Of a DNA stretch of 64,000 nt, positions 1 through 9,925 are shown piece by piece. The translations under genes were made by a program, and so were the position numbers. The stretch spans positions 3,528,486 to 3,592,485 of the forward strand of contig NZ_CM001974.1 in assembly GCF_000406105.1 (NCBI RefSeq), written 5' to 3'. A model generated the notes under the pieces. It searched no databases and was not told the DNA's origin. It was given only the letters and a program-made list of their open reading frames with translations. Position 1 is the first letter of the stretch. Each line of letters begins with the position of its first letter. This DNA comes from Dickeya chrysanthemi NCPPB 402 (GTDB taxonomy: Bacteria > Pseudomonadota > Gammaproteobacteria > Enterobacterales > Enterobacteriaceae).

Positions 1-174
1 GAAGCGCTGGATACCGCGCTGGACGTGCTGGATAACCTCAATGCGTCCGGCAAGACTATCGGCGTGATCAGCCATGTCGAAGCGATGAAAGACCGCATAC
101 AGGTGCAGATCCGGGTCAAAAAGCGCAACGGCCTCGGCATCAGCCAGCTCGATAGCACGTACGCCGTGAAATAA
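1..174 (+). CDS. sbcC: SbcC nuclease subunit, C-terminal end (partial)
   Basis: Only the last 57 codons are in the window; the reading frame is open from base 1 and stops with TAA at 172-174. The peptide contains GKTIGVISHVEAMKDRI, the D-loop/H-loop end of an SMC/Rad50-type ATPase, where the His of 'ISHV' is the ABC H-loop. SbcC pairs with SbcD to form an ATP-dependent nuclease that opens DNA hairpins and trims ends. The position next to mak and rdgC matches the enterobacterial order sbcDC-mak-rdgC. It converges on mak. Confidence 0.9.
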   Translation, partial: EALDTALDVLDNLNASGKTIGVISHVEAMKDRIQVQIRVKKRNGLGISQLDSTYAVK

Positions 175-180
175 CCTCAA

Positions 181-203
181 GGGGGGCGTTCACCACGTCC
201 CCC
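181..203. terminator. Possible bidirectional terminator between sbcC and mak
   Basis: A run of six G and a run of five C flank a short loop, giving a G/C stem with one bulge in the 40-bp gap between two convergent genes. There is no clear T-run on either side, so termination strength is uncertain. Confidence 0.35.
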
Positions 204-214
204 GTCTCGCTCGC

Positions 215-1126
215 TTATGTTTCCCGCGGCCACAACCAGGCCGCGCCGCGCACACCGCTGGAATCGCCGTGCATCGCCCGCCGGATCGGCGTGTCGCACT
301 CGCTGCCAAACACCCAGGGTTTCAGCAGCGCAGGCACGGTGTCATACAGCCGCATCACGTTGCTCATGCCGCCGCCCAGTACAATCACATCCGGATCCAA
401 CACGTTAACGATGTGCGCCAGCGACTTCGCCAGCCGCTGTTCATAGCGTTGCAGCGCCTGTTCAGCCAGCCTGTCGCCCTGTTCCACCAGCGCGATAATC
501 TCATGCCCTTTGCGTGCATGGCCGCTCAAACGCTGATAATCCCTACCAAAGCCGGTGCCGGAAATAAAGCTTTCGATACATCCGGTGCGGCCGCAATAGC
601 AGGGCATCGTCTGCTGATCGCGCCATTCGTCGGCATCCATCCAGGGCAGCGGGTTATGGCCCCACTCGCCGGCTACGCCGTTACGCCCGCTGTGCACCAA
701 GCCATTCAACGCTATCCCGGAACCGCAACCGGTGCCGATAATCACCGCAAACACCTTACCCGCCCCCGCAGCCGCGCCATCCACCGCTTCGGATACCGCA
801 AAACAATTGGCGTCATTCGCTATCCGCACCGGCCTGCCCAGCAGTTGCGCCAAATCCTGATCCAACGGCTGCTGGTTCAGCCAGACCGAGTTGGCATTTT
901 TAACCCGCCCGGTTACCGGCGACAGCGTGCCGGGAATCCCCACCCCGACGCTACCGCGTTGGCCGGTAGCCTGCTCCGCCATATCGACCAGATCGGCGAT
1001 AGTTTGTAACGTTTGACGATAATCGTGGCGCGGCGTCGCCACGCGATGGCGAAACGCCTCCTCGCCTTCGTTCGTCAACGCAATGACCTCGGTTTTGGTA
1101 CCGCCCAAATCAATACCTATTCGCAC
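215..1126 (-). CDS. mak: Fructokinase (ROK family)
   Basis: 303-aa ROK-family sugar kinase; the E. coli Mak protein is about the same size. It phosphorylates fructose (and weakly other hexoses) with ATP in the cytoplasm. Visible motifs: N-terminal phosphate loop [11 protein letters not shown] (residues 3-13), [11 protein letters not shown] near residue 104, the GTGCGSG phosphate-binding turn near 132, and the ROK zinc motif with H157 followed by C-x-C-x4-C (CYCGRTGC) near 176-183. The start is GTG at 1124-1126, preceded by an AGGAGA ribosome site. It is convergent with sbcC and divergent from rdgC, the same neighbours as in other enterobacteria. Confidence 0.9.
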   Translation of the reverse strand: MRIGIDLGGTKTEVIALTNEGEEAFRHRVATPRHDYRQTLQTIADLVDMAEQATGQRGSVGVGIPGTLSPVTGRVKNANSVWLNQQPLDQDLAQLLGRPVRIANDANCFAVSEAVDGAAAGAGKVFAVIIGTGCGSGIALNGLVHSGRNGVAGEWGHNPLPWMDADEWRDQQTMPCYCGRTGCIESFISGTGFGRDYQRLSGHARKGHEIIALVEQGDRLAEQALQRYEQRLAKSLAHIVNVLDPDVIVLGGGMSNVMRLYDTVPALLKPWVFGSECDTPIRRAMHGDSSGVRGAAWLWPRET

Positions 1127-1296
1127 GTTGTCTCCTGTTTATCTACCGAACTTACGTATCACTGATGATGACATTATCGTACCGCCTCTCACCACAATTC
1201 GTTATTATGCCCGCTGCGAATAACCCCTGCGTCTTGAAACTCGCTCCGTGTTATCACGAGATATTGCGCCCAAGACGCGCCAGTCTGGGAAGAAAA

Positions 1297-2208
1297 ATGC
1301 TGTGGTTTAAAAATTTGATGATCTATCGCCTAAGCCGCGATATCAGCCTCTCTGCGGACGCCATGGAGACACAGCTGGCCTCCTTCGCCTTCACCCCTTG
1401 CGGTAGCCAGGATCTGACCAAAACCGGCTGGGTTTCGCCGATGGGCCCGCACGGCGACGCTCTGACGCACGTAGTCAACGGTCAGATTCTGATCTGTGCG
1501 CGCAAAGAAGAAAAGATCCTGCCGGCTCCCGTTATCAAACAGGCGCTACAGGCCAGGATCGACAAGCTGGAAGGCGAACAACACCGCAAACTGAAGAAAA
1601 CCGAAAAAGACGCGCTGAAAGACGATGTGCTGCACAGCCTGCTGCCTCGCGCATTCAGCCGTTTTAGCCAGATCTCGCTGTGGATAGACACCGTCAATCA
1701 TCTGATTATGGTGGATGCCGCCAGCGCCAAGAAAGCCGAAGATACGCTGGCGCTGTTGCGTAAAACGCTGGGTTCGCTGCCGGTGGTGCCGCTCACGATG
1801 GAAAACCCGATCGAACTGACGCTGACCGAGTGGGTGCGTTCCGGCCAAACGCCCGCCGGTTTTACGTTGCAGGACGAAGCCGAACTGAAAGCGGTACTGG
1901 AGGATGGCGGCGTGATCCGCTGTAAGAAACAGGAACTGGTCAGTGACGAGATCGCCACCCATATCGAAGCAGGCAAGGTGGTAACCAAACTGGCGCTGGA
2001 CTGGCAGGAACGTATCCAACTGGTGCTGGCGGACGACGGCTCGCTCAAGCGGCTGAAATTCGCCGATACGTTGCGCGAGCAAAACGACGATATCGACCGG
2101 GAAGACGTAGCACAGCGGTTTGACGCCGATTTTACGCTGATGACCGGTGAAGTGGCGGCGCTGATAGCCAGCCTGACGGAGGCGTTGGGAGGCGAGGCGC
2201 AACGCTAA
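1297..2208 (+). CDS. rdgC: Recombination-associated protein RdgC
   Basis: RdgC is a ring-forming, nucleoid-associated DNA-binding protein that restrains RecA activity. The frame is open from 1165, but the ATG at 1297 is chosen: it gives 303 aa, the E. coli length, begins [14 protein letters not shown] like the family, and has GGGAAG just upstream. The family landmarks [16 protein letters not shown] (about 38-53) and the charged middle region ([24 protein letters not shown]) are present. The gene stands alone, divergent from mak, and ends in a strong hairpin shared with the convergent chemoreceptor gene. Confidence 0.95.
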   Translation: MLWFKNLMIYRLSRDISLSADAMETQLASFAFTPCGSQDLTKTGWVSPMGPHGDALTHVVNGQILICARKEEKILPAPVIKQALQARIDKLEGEQHRKLKKTEKDALKDDVLHSLLPRAFSRFSQISLWIDTVNHLIMVDAASAKKAEDTLALLRKTLGSLPVVPLTMENPIELTLTEWVRSGQTPAGFTLQDEAELKAVLEDGGVIRCKKQELVSDEIATHIEAGKVVTKLALDWQERIQLVLADDGSLKRLKFADTLREQNDDIDREDVAQRFDADFTLMTGEVAALIASLTEALGGEAQR

Positions 2209-2221
2209 TCCCCGTCAAACT

Positions 2222-2248
2222 CAGGGTGCCGAATAAACCGGCACCCTG
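2222..2248. terminator. Bidirectional terminator, rdgC / chemoreceptor
   Basis: Perfect 10-bp inverted repeat (CAGGGTGCCG ... CGGCACCCTG) with a 7-base loop, placed between two convergent stop codons. The flanks are only moderately T-rich. Confidence 0.65.
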
Positions 2249-2253
2249 TCGCT

Positions 2254-4044
2254 TTACAGCTTGAAGTGGCTAATCGAGGAGTGTAATTCTTCAGACTGCG
2301 ACTGCAACGACGCGAAAGCGGACGCCGCTTCCTGCACCATCGCCGCGTTCTGTTGCACCATCGAATCCAACTGCGCCACCGCTTTGTTAATCTCCTGAAT
2401 ACCGCGCATCTGCTCTTCCGATGCATGAGTGATTTCCGACATCACCGTCGTCACCGAAGAGACGCCGCCGACAATCTCGGTCATGGTGTTACCGGCCTGA
2501 CGGACCTGACGAGAACCGGCATCCACGCTCTGTACGGTAGATTCAATCAGCGCCTTAATCTCTTTTGCCGCCTGTGCGCTGCGCTGCGCCAGCGAACGGA
2601 CCTCACCGGCCACCACCGCAAAGCCGCGACCTTGCTCACCGGCGCGGGCCGCTTCCACCGCCGCGTTCAATGCCAGAATGTTAGTCTGGAAGGCGATGCC
2701 GTCGATCACGCCGATGATGTCGCCGATCTTGCCGGACGCCACCTCGATCTCTTCCATGGTATTGATCACCTCGGATACCACCTTACCGCCGGCACCGGCA
2801 TCGTTCGCCAGCGCCAGCGCCCGGTCGTTCACCTGACGGGCTGAACCGGCCGACTGCGTAACCGTCGCGGAAATCTGCTCCAGCGCGGCGGCGGTCTGTT
2901 GCAGGCTGGCGGCCGCCGCGTCAGTACGGGACGCCAGATCATTGTTGCCGGTCGCCACTTCATCCGTCGCGGTTTGCAGCGATGCGCTGATGTCGCGAAT
3001 CTGCAGCATGATCATGCTGAGTTTATCGACAAAGCTGTTGAACGAACGGGCAATCTGCGACACCTCGTCGTGGCCTTCATCCGGCAGACGTTGCGTCAGG
3101 TCGTTATTGCCGTGGCTGATGTCATCCATCGCATCACGAATCTGCAACAAGCGTTTGAGGGATGCGCTGATCAGAAGCCCCAATACCACCGACCCCAGAA
3201 TACTGATGATGACCAGCGCGATCACCGAGGTCCACAGCAACGACCCCATACCGGCGGTCGCTTCCGCTTTGTCCAGCGCCACCAGCACATACCAGTCGGT
3301 ACCGGCTACCGGCTGGGTTTTCACCAGCATGTCGCGTCCGCTGATGTTCATCAGCACCGGACGGTCGGATTTCAGTACCGATGACAGACTCAATTGCGGC
3401 ACAATCTCGGTTAATTTTTTCAGCGTTAATTTGGCATCCGGATGGGCGATGATGGTGCCATCCGCCTGAATCAGAATCCCGTAGCTGGCAGGCGTCGGTT
3501 GGATGGCTTTGACGTTGGCGATAACGCTATCCATAGTCACGTCGCTGCCCAGCACGCCTTTGACGCTGTTGCCGTCCAGCACCGGTGCCACAAACGACAC
3601 CACGATGGTATTGGTCGCCATATCCAGATAGGGTGCGGTTGCAACGGCTCTCCCTTCTCTCACCGCCTGCTGATACCAGGGCCGAACGGTGGGATCATAA
3701 TTAGCCGGGATGCCGCCTGGGTCTGAAAATTTAGCGGTATGACTGGCGTAGCCCATATACACATTGATGAAACTGCCCGCCGTGGCCATCTGTTTAAATA
3801 CAGGGATAGGGTCATCGTTGGTCAGTGCAACGGAATTGAGCGATGTAATGATTTGTTTTTTGGAGGCAACCCAATCACTGATAGCCAGACTGTGGCCGGC
3901 AGTGACGGCGGTAAGCAGGTTATTGATAGACTCATCGTTATATTTATCAGTCACCCGGTAATTCAGGAAAGTGTTAATTACCAATGCAACCACAATGATA
4001 GCCGTACACACGGCCAGAATACGAGCGCGAATAGTTTTAAACAT
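2254..4044 (-). CDS. Methyl-accepting chemotaxis protein
   Basis: Transmembrane chemoreceptor, 596 aa from the ATG at 4044 (an in-frame GTG lies nine bases earlier). Order of parts: N-terminal membrane segment (about 8-28), a periplasmic region of about 240 residues with a Cache-like pattern ([20 protein letters not shown] and [11 protein letters not shown], the usual xRxWYxxA and DxTxD-like signatures), a second membrane segment near 270-295, a HAMP domain and a long coiled-coil signalling domain. The hairpin tip that contacts CheA/CheW is seen as [20 protein letters not shown]. The end (…HSSISHFKL) lacks a CheR-binding NWETF-type pentapeptide, so methylation probably relies on other receptors. 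The ligand cannot be told; dCACHE receptors usually sense amino acids or organic acids. Confidence 0.9.
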   Translation of the reverse strand: MFKTIRARILAVCTAIIVVALVINTFLNYRVTDKYNDESINNLLTAVTAGHSLAISDWVASKKQIITSLNSVALTNDDPIPVFKQMATAGSFINVYMGYASHTAKFSDPGGIPANYDPTVRPWYQQAVREGRAVATAPYLDMATNTIVVSFVAPVLDGNSVKGVLGSDVTMDSVIANVKAIQPTPASYGILIQADGTIIAHPDAKLTLKKLTEIVPQLSLSSVLKSDRPVLMNISGRDMLVKTQPVAGTDWYVLVALDKAEATAGMGSLLWTSVIALVIISILGSVVLGLLISASLKRLLQIRDAMDDISHGNNDLTQRLPDEGHDEVSQIARSFNSFVDKLSMIMLQIRDISASLQTATDEVATGNNDLASRTDAAAASLQQTAAALEQISATVTQSAGSARQVNDRALALANDAGAGGKVVSEVINTMEEIEVASGKIGDIIGVIDGIAFQTNILALNAAVEAARAGEQGRGFAVVAGEVRSLAQRSAQAAKEIKALIESTVQSVDAGSRQVRQAGNTMTEIVGGVSSVTTVMSEITHASEEQMRGIQEINKAVAQLDSMVQQNAAMVQEAASAFASLQSQSEELHSSISHFKL

Positions 4045-4385
4045 AATGACCACGTAATTATTGAAATACTTTTTTTTTAGATAACCACAACGAGCGCCTC
4101 ATCGGTTACGAGGCATTCCATTCGGGAAAAGTAAACTATCGACCAGAAGTATCTCCTCTCATCACGCGGACTATCGATACCGCAGCCAAAAGAAAGGCCC
4201 TCTCTCAGGAAAATACAATGGCTCTCGCCAGATTTACAGATTTATCTGAAATTTTTCCCATAAGAAAAGAGTATGAGATTTTCAATTAATAACAAATTGA
4301 TAATATACAAAAGTATATATTTTCAAATAACCATCATTTTGCCTGGTAATGACTAAACGTCATTATCACCATCACCCAAGAATGA

Positions 4386-4494
4386 TATACCCGTCGTACT
4401 TCACGTTGCAGGGTACTTCACGTTGCAGATGTGTTGTTTAACACTGTTGTTCAACACGCCAGCCGGTTGTCCTGCAACTCGAATTATTTGGGGT
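4386..4494. repeat. ERIC element, variant of about 109 bp
   Basis: The ends match the ERIC termini (TATACCCGTC… and …GAATTATTTGGGGT). Inside, the 16-base block GTACTTCACGTTGCAG occurs twice in tandem (4397-4412, 4413-4428) and the central part is the short CAACACGC-type module rather than the standard ERIC core. It lies in the 570-bp gap between the chemoreceptor and ppnP, in which I see no gene. Confidence 0.75.
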
Positions 4495-4620
4495 GAAACG
4501 TTCCGATGACTATATAACGACAGGATGACAAGCAGATTGCACAAGCGATAGGTCAGCAGGCCGCAGAAAACGACCGCCGGTATTACCGACAGCCGTTGTC
4601 AAGAAAGGAAAAACCGCAGG

Positions 4621-4905
4621 TTACAGATAACGGCACAGATAAGAAGACGGTTCAGACACCTTCAGTTTGAATTCGCTTTTTTCCGGCACATTGAAAACGT
4701 CGCCCGCTTCAAACAATTGCCATTCCTGCGCGCCCGGCAGCAATACGTTTAATGCACCGCTGACTACGGTCATTTCTTCCGCCTGCCCGGTGCCAAAAGT
4801 ATATTCACCGGCTTCCATCACGCCGACGCTGGCACGGCCGATGCGGCTACCGTCAAAACCGATGGATTTTACTTTCCCTTCAAAATACTCATTTACATTC
4901 AGCAT
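4621..4905 (-). CDS. ppnP: Pyrimidine/purine nucleoside phosphorylase PpnP (YaiE)
   Basis: Small single-domain cupin, 94 aa from the ATG at 4905 (E. coli PpnP is 94 aa). An in-frame TTG nine bases upstream would add three residues, but the ATG gives the family N-terminus [17 protein letters not shown]. The conserved [31 protein letters not shown] and C-terminal SSYLCRYL are present. The family catalyses phosphorolysis of several nucleosides to base and ribose-1-phosphate. aroL lies 36 bp upstream on the same strand, as near yaiE in E. coli. Confidence 0.92.
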   Translation of the reverse strand: MLNVNEYFEGKVKSIGFDGSRIGRASVGVMEAGEYTFGTGQAEEMTVVSGALNVLLPGAQEWQLFEAGDVFNVPEKSEFKLKVSEPSSYLCRYL

Positions 4906-4941
4906 AATGCCCAACCCTTCTGTTAAAAAATCGATTGGCCG

Positions 4942-5463
4942 TCAGGCCGCAGGCAAACGCAACGTCTGCAACAGTTCCGCGACGATGACCGCCGGCGGCC
5001 GGGTCGCATCGACCACATAGTGCGCCACATCCTGATACAGCGCCTCACGTTCCCTGAGTACCGCTTCCATTTCCTCGGCGATCGGCCGTCCGGTCAATGT
5101 CGGCCGCTGATGTGCCTGCGGGCTGGCCTGCAAGCGCTGAGCCAATTCCTGCGCCGGTGCGTGCAAATAAACGACGGTTCCGTGTGCACGCATAAACTCG
5201 CGGTTTTGTTCCAGCAGCACCATACCCCCGCCGGTCGCCACAATCCGATTCGCGGTTGTGACCGCCTGCAATGCGTCGCTTTCCCGACGGCGAAACCCAG
5301 GCCACCCTTCCACGGCGACCACATCCGCCACGGTCAAACCACTGGTGCGCTGCATAAAAATATCCGTATCGACAAAGTCATAGCCAAGCGCCTGCGCCAG
5401 CTCGCCGCCGACGGTGGTTTTTCCGCATCCTCTGGCACCGACCATAAAAATGGGTTGTGTCAT
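4942..5463 (-). CDS. aroL: Shikimate kinase II
   Basis: 173-aa cytoplasmic kinase converting shikimate to shikimate-3-phosphate with ATP, the fifth step of the chorismate pathway. Motifs: P-loop [11 protein letters not shown] (residues 8-18), DTDIFMQ with the Mg/shikimate-binding Asp (about 32-38), FRRRESDAL (shikimate-binding Arg, about 57), ATGGGMV (about 77-83) and the lid Arg in QRPTLTGRP (about 118-126). AroL rather than AroK is chosen from the length and the ppnP neighbourhood. I did not find a clear TyrR box upstream. Confidence 0.9.
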   Translation of the reverse strand: MTQPIFMVGARGCGKTTVGGELAQALGYDFVDTDIFMQRTSGLTVADVVAVEGWPGFRRRESDALQAVTTANRIVATGGGMVLLEQNREFMRAHGTVVYLHAPAQELAQRLQASPQAHQRPTLTGRPIAEEMEAVLREREALYQDVAHYVVDATRPPAVIVAELLQTLRLPAA

Positions 5464-5779
5464 GTCACGACCTGTCCTTCTTTTTCTTCTCAGGCCTGCT
5501 CCCCGCAGCGAAGTTGCCGCCAGTCAGCGCCCGTCGTACCAAGAGCTGAATCATACAGGCAACAATCCTCATTAAGAAAGCCTCCGTATTGTCGCAACAT
5601 GGGGAAAGCGACTTCACGCCAGCTTTCCCGCCAAATCCAGCACAACACGCCATCATTTACGCCGGATATGGCAAATCCCCCCATAAAAGCGCTGCAGATA
5701 TTTATAGGTCTCTTACCAACAACAAGGCCGCCCGAAGGCGGCCTGTGTATACCGAATCGACCTTAAACGTTCAGGGCTA
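5464..5779. other. Intergenic region between ansB and aroL
   Basis: 316 bp carrying the aroL upstream region and the ansB terminator (5726-5743). No convincing gene: the short open frames here have no ribosome site and no recognisable product. Confidence 0.5.
5726..5743 (-). terminator. Terminator downstream of ansB
   Basis: Perfect 7-bp stem GGCCGCC / GGCGGCC closed by a stable tetraloop (TTCG-type when read on the minus strand), followed on the minus strand by the T-rich TTGTTGTTGG. It lies 37 bases after the asparaginase stop codon. Confidence 0.75.
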
Positions 5780-6825
5780 TCAGTAGGTGTGGAAATATTC
5801 CTGAATCACGTTCGGATCGCTGGTACGCGTCAATGCCAGCATCAGCAGGATACGAGCGTGCGGCGGGTTGAGCGAGTCCGCAACCAGCCCTGGCAGCGCT
5901 TCATCCGGCGGCACGATACCATTACCGGTACGGGTGGAGCGCATCACGATAACGCCTTTCTCCTGAGCCTTACGCATGCCGGTAATACCACGAACCGACA
6001 CCGACCCGGCTCCCATGCCGGCATAGACGATGCCTTTCGCGCCATAACGGATGGCCGTGTCATACAGATACTCCGGATCATCCTGATAACCATAAAGAAT
6101 ATCGACTTTCGGCAGCGAGGTCAGGCCACGTACATCGAACACCGAACGGTTAGTATGCAGTTTATCGAGACGATTTTGATAATAGATACGGTTACCGATC
6201 ATCACGCCCAGATAACCTTCTTCATGCGCACGGAAACTGTCCAGTGTCGAAGCATTGCTCTTGGTAATGTAGCGGGCGGAACCGATACGATCATTGAGCA
6301 CCACCAGCACGCCACGGCCGCGGGACTGTTTGTCGCCCGCCACGCGCACCGCTCCCAGCAGGTTCATCGGGCCGTCGGCACTGATGGCCGTAGCCGGGCG
6401 CATCGCCGCCACAAACACCACCGGTTTGTCGCTTTTCACCGTCAGATGAAGAAAATAGGCCGATTCTTCCAACGTGTCGGTACCATGAGTAATGACGACG
6501 CCATCCACATCGTCCCGCGCCAGCAGTTCATTCACGCGCTGACTCAGCTTCAACACCACATCACCGGTCATGTTTTCACTGGCCATGTTGGCGAATTGCT
6601 CGCCTTTCACATTAGCCAGTTTTTTGATTTCCGGCACGGCGTTGATGAGCGTATCCACGCCAAGCGCGCCTGCCTTGTAACCGGTGGTTTGTGTACCTGT
6701 TGCCGCGGAGCCGGCAATGGTACCGCCGGTTGCCAGGATAACGATGTTCGGCAGCTTATCAGCCGCATTCGCCGTAAAAACAAAAATAAAACCATAACAA
6801 ACAGAGATTTTAACCATCTTTCCAT
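5780..6825 (-). pseudogene. ansB: Type II L-asparaginase AnsB, frameshift in the signal peptide
   Basis: Periplasmic L-asparaginase/glutaminase giving aspartate and ammonia. The mature part ([20 protein letters not shown]…QEYFHTY, 327 aa) is intact and resembles the Erwinia chrysanthemi enzyme used clinically. The nucleophile Thr is in TGGTIAG (about mature 12-18), the second Thr-Asp in THGTDT (about 94-99), and the catalytic Lys region and C-terminal landmarks (GNGIVPPDE) are present. The natural start is probably the ATG at 6825 ([14 protein letters not shown]…), after AAAGAG. That frame shifts by one base at two A5 runs (6776-6780, 6782-6786; T on the coding strand): with one more T the precursor would be 348 aa with a 21-residue signal peptide. 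In the frame of the mature enzyme, ATG 6817 gives [18 protein letters not shown], itself signal-peptide-like but with a poorly spaced ribosome site; a TTG at 6874 is further upstream. A sequencing error, a real mutation or frame switching are all possible. Confidence 0.85.
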
Positions 6826-6852
6826 AACAGATTCTCTTTATCTGGTCAGAGG

Positions 6853-6900
6853 CGATCGGGCTGATCCGGCCCAAAACTCGGCGTCAGCCGATCGTTTTTT
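6853..6900. promoter_or_regulatory. Hairpin in the ansB leader
   Basis: Interrupted inverted repeat CGATCGG-(G)-CTGA … TCAG-CCGATCG with a 19-base loop, followed on the plus strand by TTTTTT. Read on the minus strand it sits 28-75 bases upstream of the ATG at 6825, with the T-run becoming an A-run before it. It could be a leader structure or a terminator acting on antisense transcripts. This is inference from shape only. Confidence 0.35.
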
Positions 6901-7098
6901 ATTAAAAATGCCTTGCCTGCCAGCCAGCTAGCTGGCATCGGCGCTTATGGTGCAGCGCTCTCACAGAGCTGTATAGCGTCTAATAGTCAACAGGAGAGCC
7001 AGATCACTGAATGGACTGTCTATTTTCATCAATCCCCGCATCAGGATGAGAGATGCAGGCGATAACGGATTCCCCCTCCGCCTTCTACCTAGGGCGGC

Positions 7099-8199
7099 TC
7101 ACCCCGGTAGCGTCCAGACTTCATGGGCAATATTCACCATATGCTTCAGCTTGGCCCATTGCTGCTCTTCCGTCAGCCCACCCGGCTCGTAGTGCCCGAA
7201 ACCACACTTGGGGCTGATGGCCAACTGCTTTAGCGGCAGGTACAGCGAGGCGGTATTAATAGCCATCTTGATCGATTGCGACGTCTCCAGCCCGGCATGG
7301 TGAGAATCTATTACGCCCAACACCACTTTCTGGCAGTTCACCTGCCGTAACGGTTCCAGTCCAACCGGACGGCGGTCGTCATACTCGATAAACAGGCTGT
7401 CTACCGCCAGATTCGCCATCGCATGCCCCATGACTTCACGCCCGCGGCCGTAAACCCAGTTTGGGGAAAAACGGCGGCAACAGATATGCAGACTGATGAA
7501 CATATCCTGCGGACGCTCCGCCAGCGCCTGGTTTAACGTGTAGGTACAGCGTTCCAGCAGCGTATGCAACTCGAACCCAGCCGCACTTTCCCGCTCCATC
7601 GCCCGGTTGTCGCACAGGTGCGCCCAGAACAGATCATCCAGTTGAATATAGCGGCAGCCCTGACGATAAAACGCCTGAATCACCTTGCGGTATACCGCCG
7701 CCAGATCATCGCAAAATGCCTCCAGCGAGGGATAAGCCGCATTGTTGCGGATAGCCGGGTACATCAGCATATTCGGGCTGGGCAGCGTCTGCTTTGCCAG
7801 CATTTCCCCACCGCCGCCCACCGCCTGATGTAAAAAGCGATAATGGGTCAAAAATGGGTGGTTGTCGTCAAAATCGAGTTTACCCACGACACGCAACCGG
7901 TAGGGCATCTCGCCATCCGGCAGGACCGAATCGTCCACGTCGATGCCCGTCAGGCAGGAGAAAAAATCGGTGATGCCATCGCATACGCGCAGTTCGCCAT
8001 CGGTAATCGCATGAAGACCGCAATCCTTCTGACGTTCGACCACATTCAGCACTTCTTCGTTTTCGATTTCGGTTAACCGATCACGGGTCATGAGCCCCTG
8101 CCGCCACGCCAGTCGTGCCTGCCTCAGGCGATGCGGCAGAACAAAGCTGCCCACATGTTCAGCATGAAACGGCGGATAAGGTTTTTTTACTGTGCGCAT
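7099..8199 (-). CDS. MetE-like methyltransferase (cobalamin-independent methionine synthase family)
   Basis: 366 aa, about half the length of MetE, resembling the stand-alone catalytic-domain proteins of the Bacillus YxjG/YxjH type. It is expected to be a zinc-dependent methyltransferase moving a methyl group to homocysteine or a related thiol; the methyl donor is unknown. Seen: an HVGSF N-terminal motif, ITDGELR (about 64-72), YIQLDD (about 185-190), the zinc pair in SLHICC (His-x-Cys, about 237-242) and the distal Cys in ISPKCGFGH (near 328-336). The ATG at 8199 is preferred because AGGA lies eight bases upstream; another ATG at 8208 abuts that site. No met-type leader was recognised. The gene stands alone. 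Confidence 0.75.
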   Translation of the reverse strand: MRTVKKPYPPFHAEHVGSFVLPHRLRQARLAWRQGLMTRDRLTEIENEEVLNVVERQKDCGLHAITDGELRVCDGITDFFSCLTGIDVDDSVLPDGEMPYRLRVVGKLDFDDNHPFLTHYRFLHQAVGGGGEMLAKQTLPSPNMLMYPAIRNNAAYPSLEAFCDDLAAVYRKVIQAFYRQGCRYIQLDDLFWAHLCDNRAMERESAAGFELHTLLERCTYTLNQALAERPQDMFISLHICCRRFSPNWVYGRGREVMGHAMANLAVDSLFIEYDDRRPVGLEPLRQVNCQKVVLGVIDSHHAGLETSQSIKMAINTASLYLPLKQLAISPKCGFGHYEPGGLTEEQQWAKLKHMVNIAHEVWTLPG

Positions 8200-8608
8200 C
8201 TCACGCATCCTTTTGGTTTACTCGGCGCTATTGTGTTGACGCAGTGGGTTACACAATATGGCCAGCGCTTCAATGCGCTTGTGTTTTCTGGGGTTATCGT
8301 TCGGGCGGCGGACTGTCACTGATCCGCTCACCGATGTCAATTGATGGGGCAGGCGATTGTCGCACTGATTACCTATTGACAACAAATAACAAAATTTAAT
8401 TATTTCATTGCTATATATTTTCCATGCTGGGGTTTCATACCGACGCAACGCCGTTATCCGCCGGAACCGATTTCCAATACCCGGTTTTCCTGCACGGAGA
8501 AATTGTCTCCTCAGGACGCCATCGTTATGATTCAAGGGATGATTTTCGTCAATCAACTTGTCATACCGTCTTACGATTGTGCGCGCTCGCTCGCAAGGAT
8601 GGTTTTTT
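8200..8608. other. Divergent intergenic region
   Basis: 409 bp between the MetE-like gene and the lipoprotein hydrolase. It has an AT-rich stretch around 8370-8425 including TTGACA at 8376-8381, but no well-placed -10 partner that I would defend. No gene, repeat or riboswitch recognised. Confidence 0.4.
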
Positions 8609-9796
8609 ATGGAATATGCGTTTACCGCTCTCCGACGCCGATTATTCACAGCCAGAATGCTGGCGCTGATAGGCATCGTCACGCTGCCGTTGCTCACCGC
8701 CTGCGGCCGTATTGCTACGCCGCCGTTGGGGCAGCCCTCTTTTACCGCCTATCAACAGCAAACCGAACAATGGGTGCGGCAGCATCGGGCGTTTCAGTCC
8801 AGCGATATTCGACAAGAGCTACGCTGGAATACACCGCAGGAAACCAGCCCCGCCGGGAAACCCCGCAAAGGGATCCTGCTGGTGCATGGGCTGGGCGATG
8901 CGCCCGGCACATTTAGCGATGTGGCACCGGCACTGGCGCAACAAGGATACCTTGTTCGCACGGTACTACTGGCCGGACATGGTACCCGCCCGGAAGATAT
9001 GATCCCGATATCGATAGACGATTGGCGGCTGGTCGTCGCCGAACAGGCCGGGCTGCTACAACGCGATGTGGATGAGGTCTATCTGGGCGGCTTCTCCACC
9101 GGCGCCAATTTGGTTCTGGAATACGCACTGGAACACCCGAATATTCGCGGGCTGCTGCTGTTCTCTCCGGCGATTCGCTCCAATTCAACCTTTGATTTTC
9201 TGACGCCGGTGATTGCCCCGTTCCGGCAGTGGTTGCTCGCACCTCGCCCAAATGCGCCGACACAGTTAGCCACACGTTATCTGTTGGTCCCGACCAACGG
9301 TCTGGCGCAGTATTACCGAACCAGCCTGGCGGTAAGGCGCCTGTTATGGCGCTACAACTATGATCGTCCGGTGCTGATGGTGGTCGCCGAGCACGACTCG
9401 GTATTGGATACGCCTTACCTGCGGCAGCTCTTTCGAACACACTTTACTCACCCGGCCAGCCGCCTGATTTGGTACGGGCAACCGGATAATGCCATCACCA
9501 ACCGTGAGCAGGTACGCGCTGATCGTCTGCCTGAATGGCGCATCAGCCAGTTTTCACATATGTCGGTCTTGTTCTCGCCGGATAATCCGCTGTACGGCCG
9601 CAATGGTTCGGTAATTCTTTGCCGCAATGGCCTGACCTCCCCATCAGAAGACCAATGCCGCGATCGCAGTCGCTTCTGGTATTCCGACTGGGGCTATCAG
9701 GAGGAGGGAAAAACGCATGTGCGGCTGACGTTTAATCCTTATTTTGATTGGCAGAACAGTGTGATGCAGCAGGTACTGGCCGATGCCGCTCCCTAA
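8609..9796 (+). CDS. Alpha/beta-hydrolase lipoprotein (lysophospholipase/carboxylesterase-like)
   Basis: 395 aa from the ATG at 8609, chosen because AAGGAT lies eight bases upstream and because it yields a lipoprotein signal: basic start (TALRRRLFTARM), hydrophobic core and lipobox LLTAC ending at Cys about 32. The mature protein is an alpha/beta hydrolase: oxyanion motif LLVHGLGDAPGTF (about 91-103), nucleophile elbow GGFSTGA (Ser about 165), acid in VVAEHDSVLD (about 262-271) and likely catalytic His in QFSHMSVLF (about 314-322). It probably hydrolyses an ester or lipid in the envelope; the residue after the Cys is Gly, so outer-membrane sorting is plausible. Substrate unknown. Confidence 0.75.
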   Translation: MEYAFTALRRRLFTARMLALIGIVTLPLLTACGRIATPPLGQPSFTAYQQQTEQWVRQHRAFQSSDIRQELRWNTPQETSPAGKPRKGILLVHGLGDAPGTFSDVAPALAQQGYLVRTVLLAGHGTRPEDMIPISIDDWRLVVAEQAGLLQRDVDEVYLGGFSTGANLVLEYALEHPNIRGLLLFSPAIRSNSTFDFLTPVIAPFRQWLLAPRPNAPTQLATRYLLVPTNGLAQYYRTSLAVRRLLWRYNYDRPVLMVVAEHDSVLDTPYLRQLFRTHFTHPASRLIWYGQPDNAITNREQVRADRLPEWRISQFSHMSVLFSPDNPLYGRNGSVILCRNGLTSPSEDQCRDRSRFWYSDWGYQEEGKTHVRLTFNPYFDWQNSVMQQVLADAAP

Positions 9797-9925
9797 CCGC
9801 CGCACTAACGCGTGACTGTCATTATTGATCGGTACAGTATGTTAGTTTTGCCGTGCCGCGCGCATCTGTTGCGTCGGCGGTTACCCGACAACCTGATATC
9901 CGCAGTTGACTACCGGAGGATCCTG

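Noticed and set aside
4054..4250. Possible sigma-28 flagellar promoter upstream of the chemoreceptor
   Set aside because: Fragments resembling the -10 (ATCGG on the plus strand) occur but no -35 at the correct distance.
5789..6931. 380-codon plus-strand frame opposite asparaginase
   Set aside because: Antisense shadow of ansB; low complexity in His/Arg/Thr and no start signal.
6961..7000. Possible CRP/FNR site upstream of ansB (TGTGA-N6-TGCAC on the minus strand)
   Set aside because: Second half is poor and the distance to the start is uncertain; not enough to annotate.
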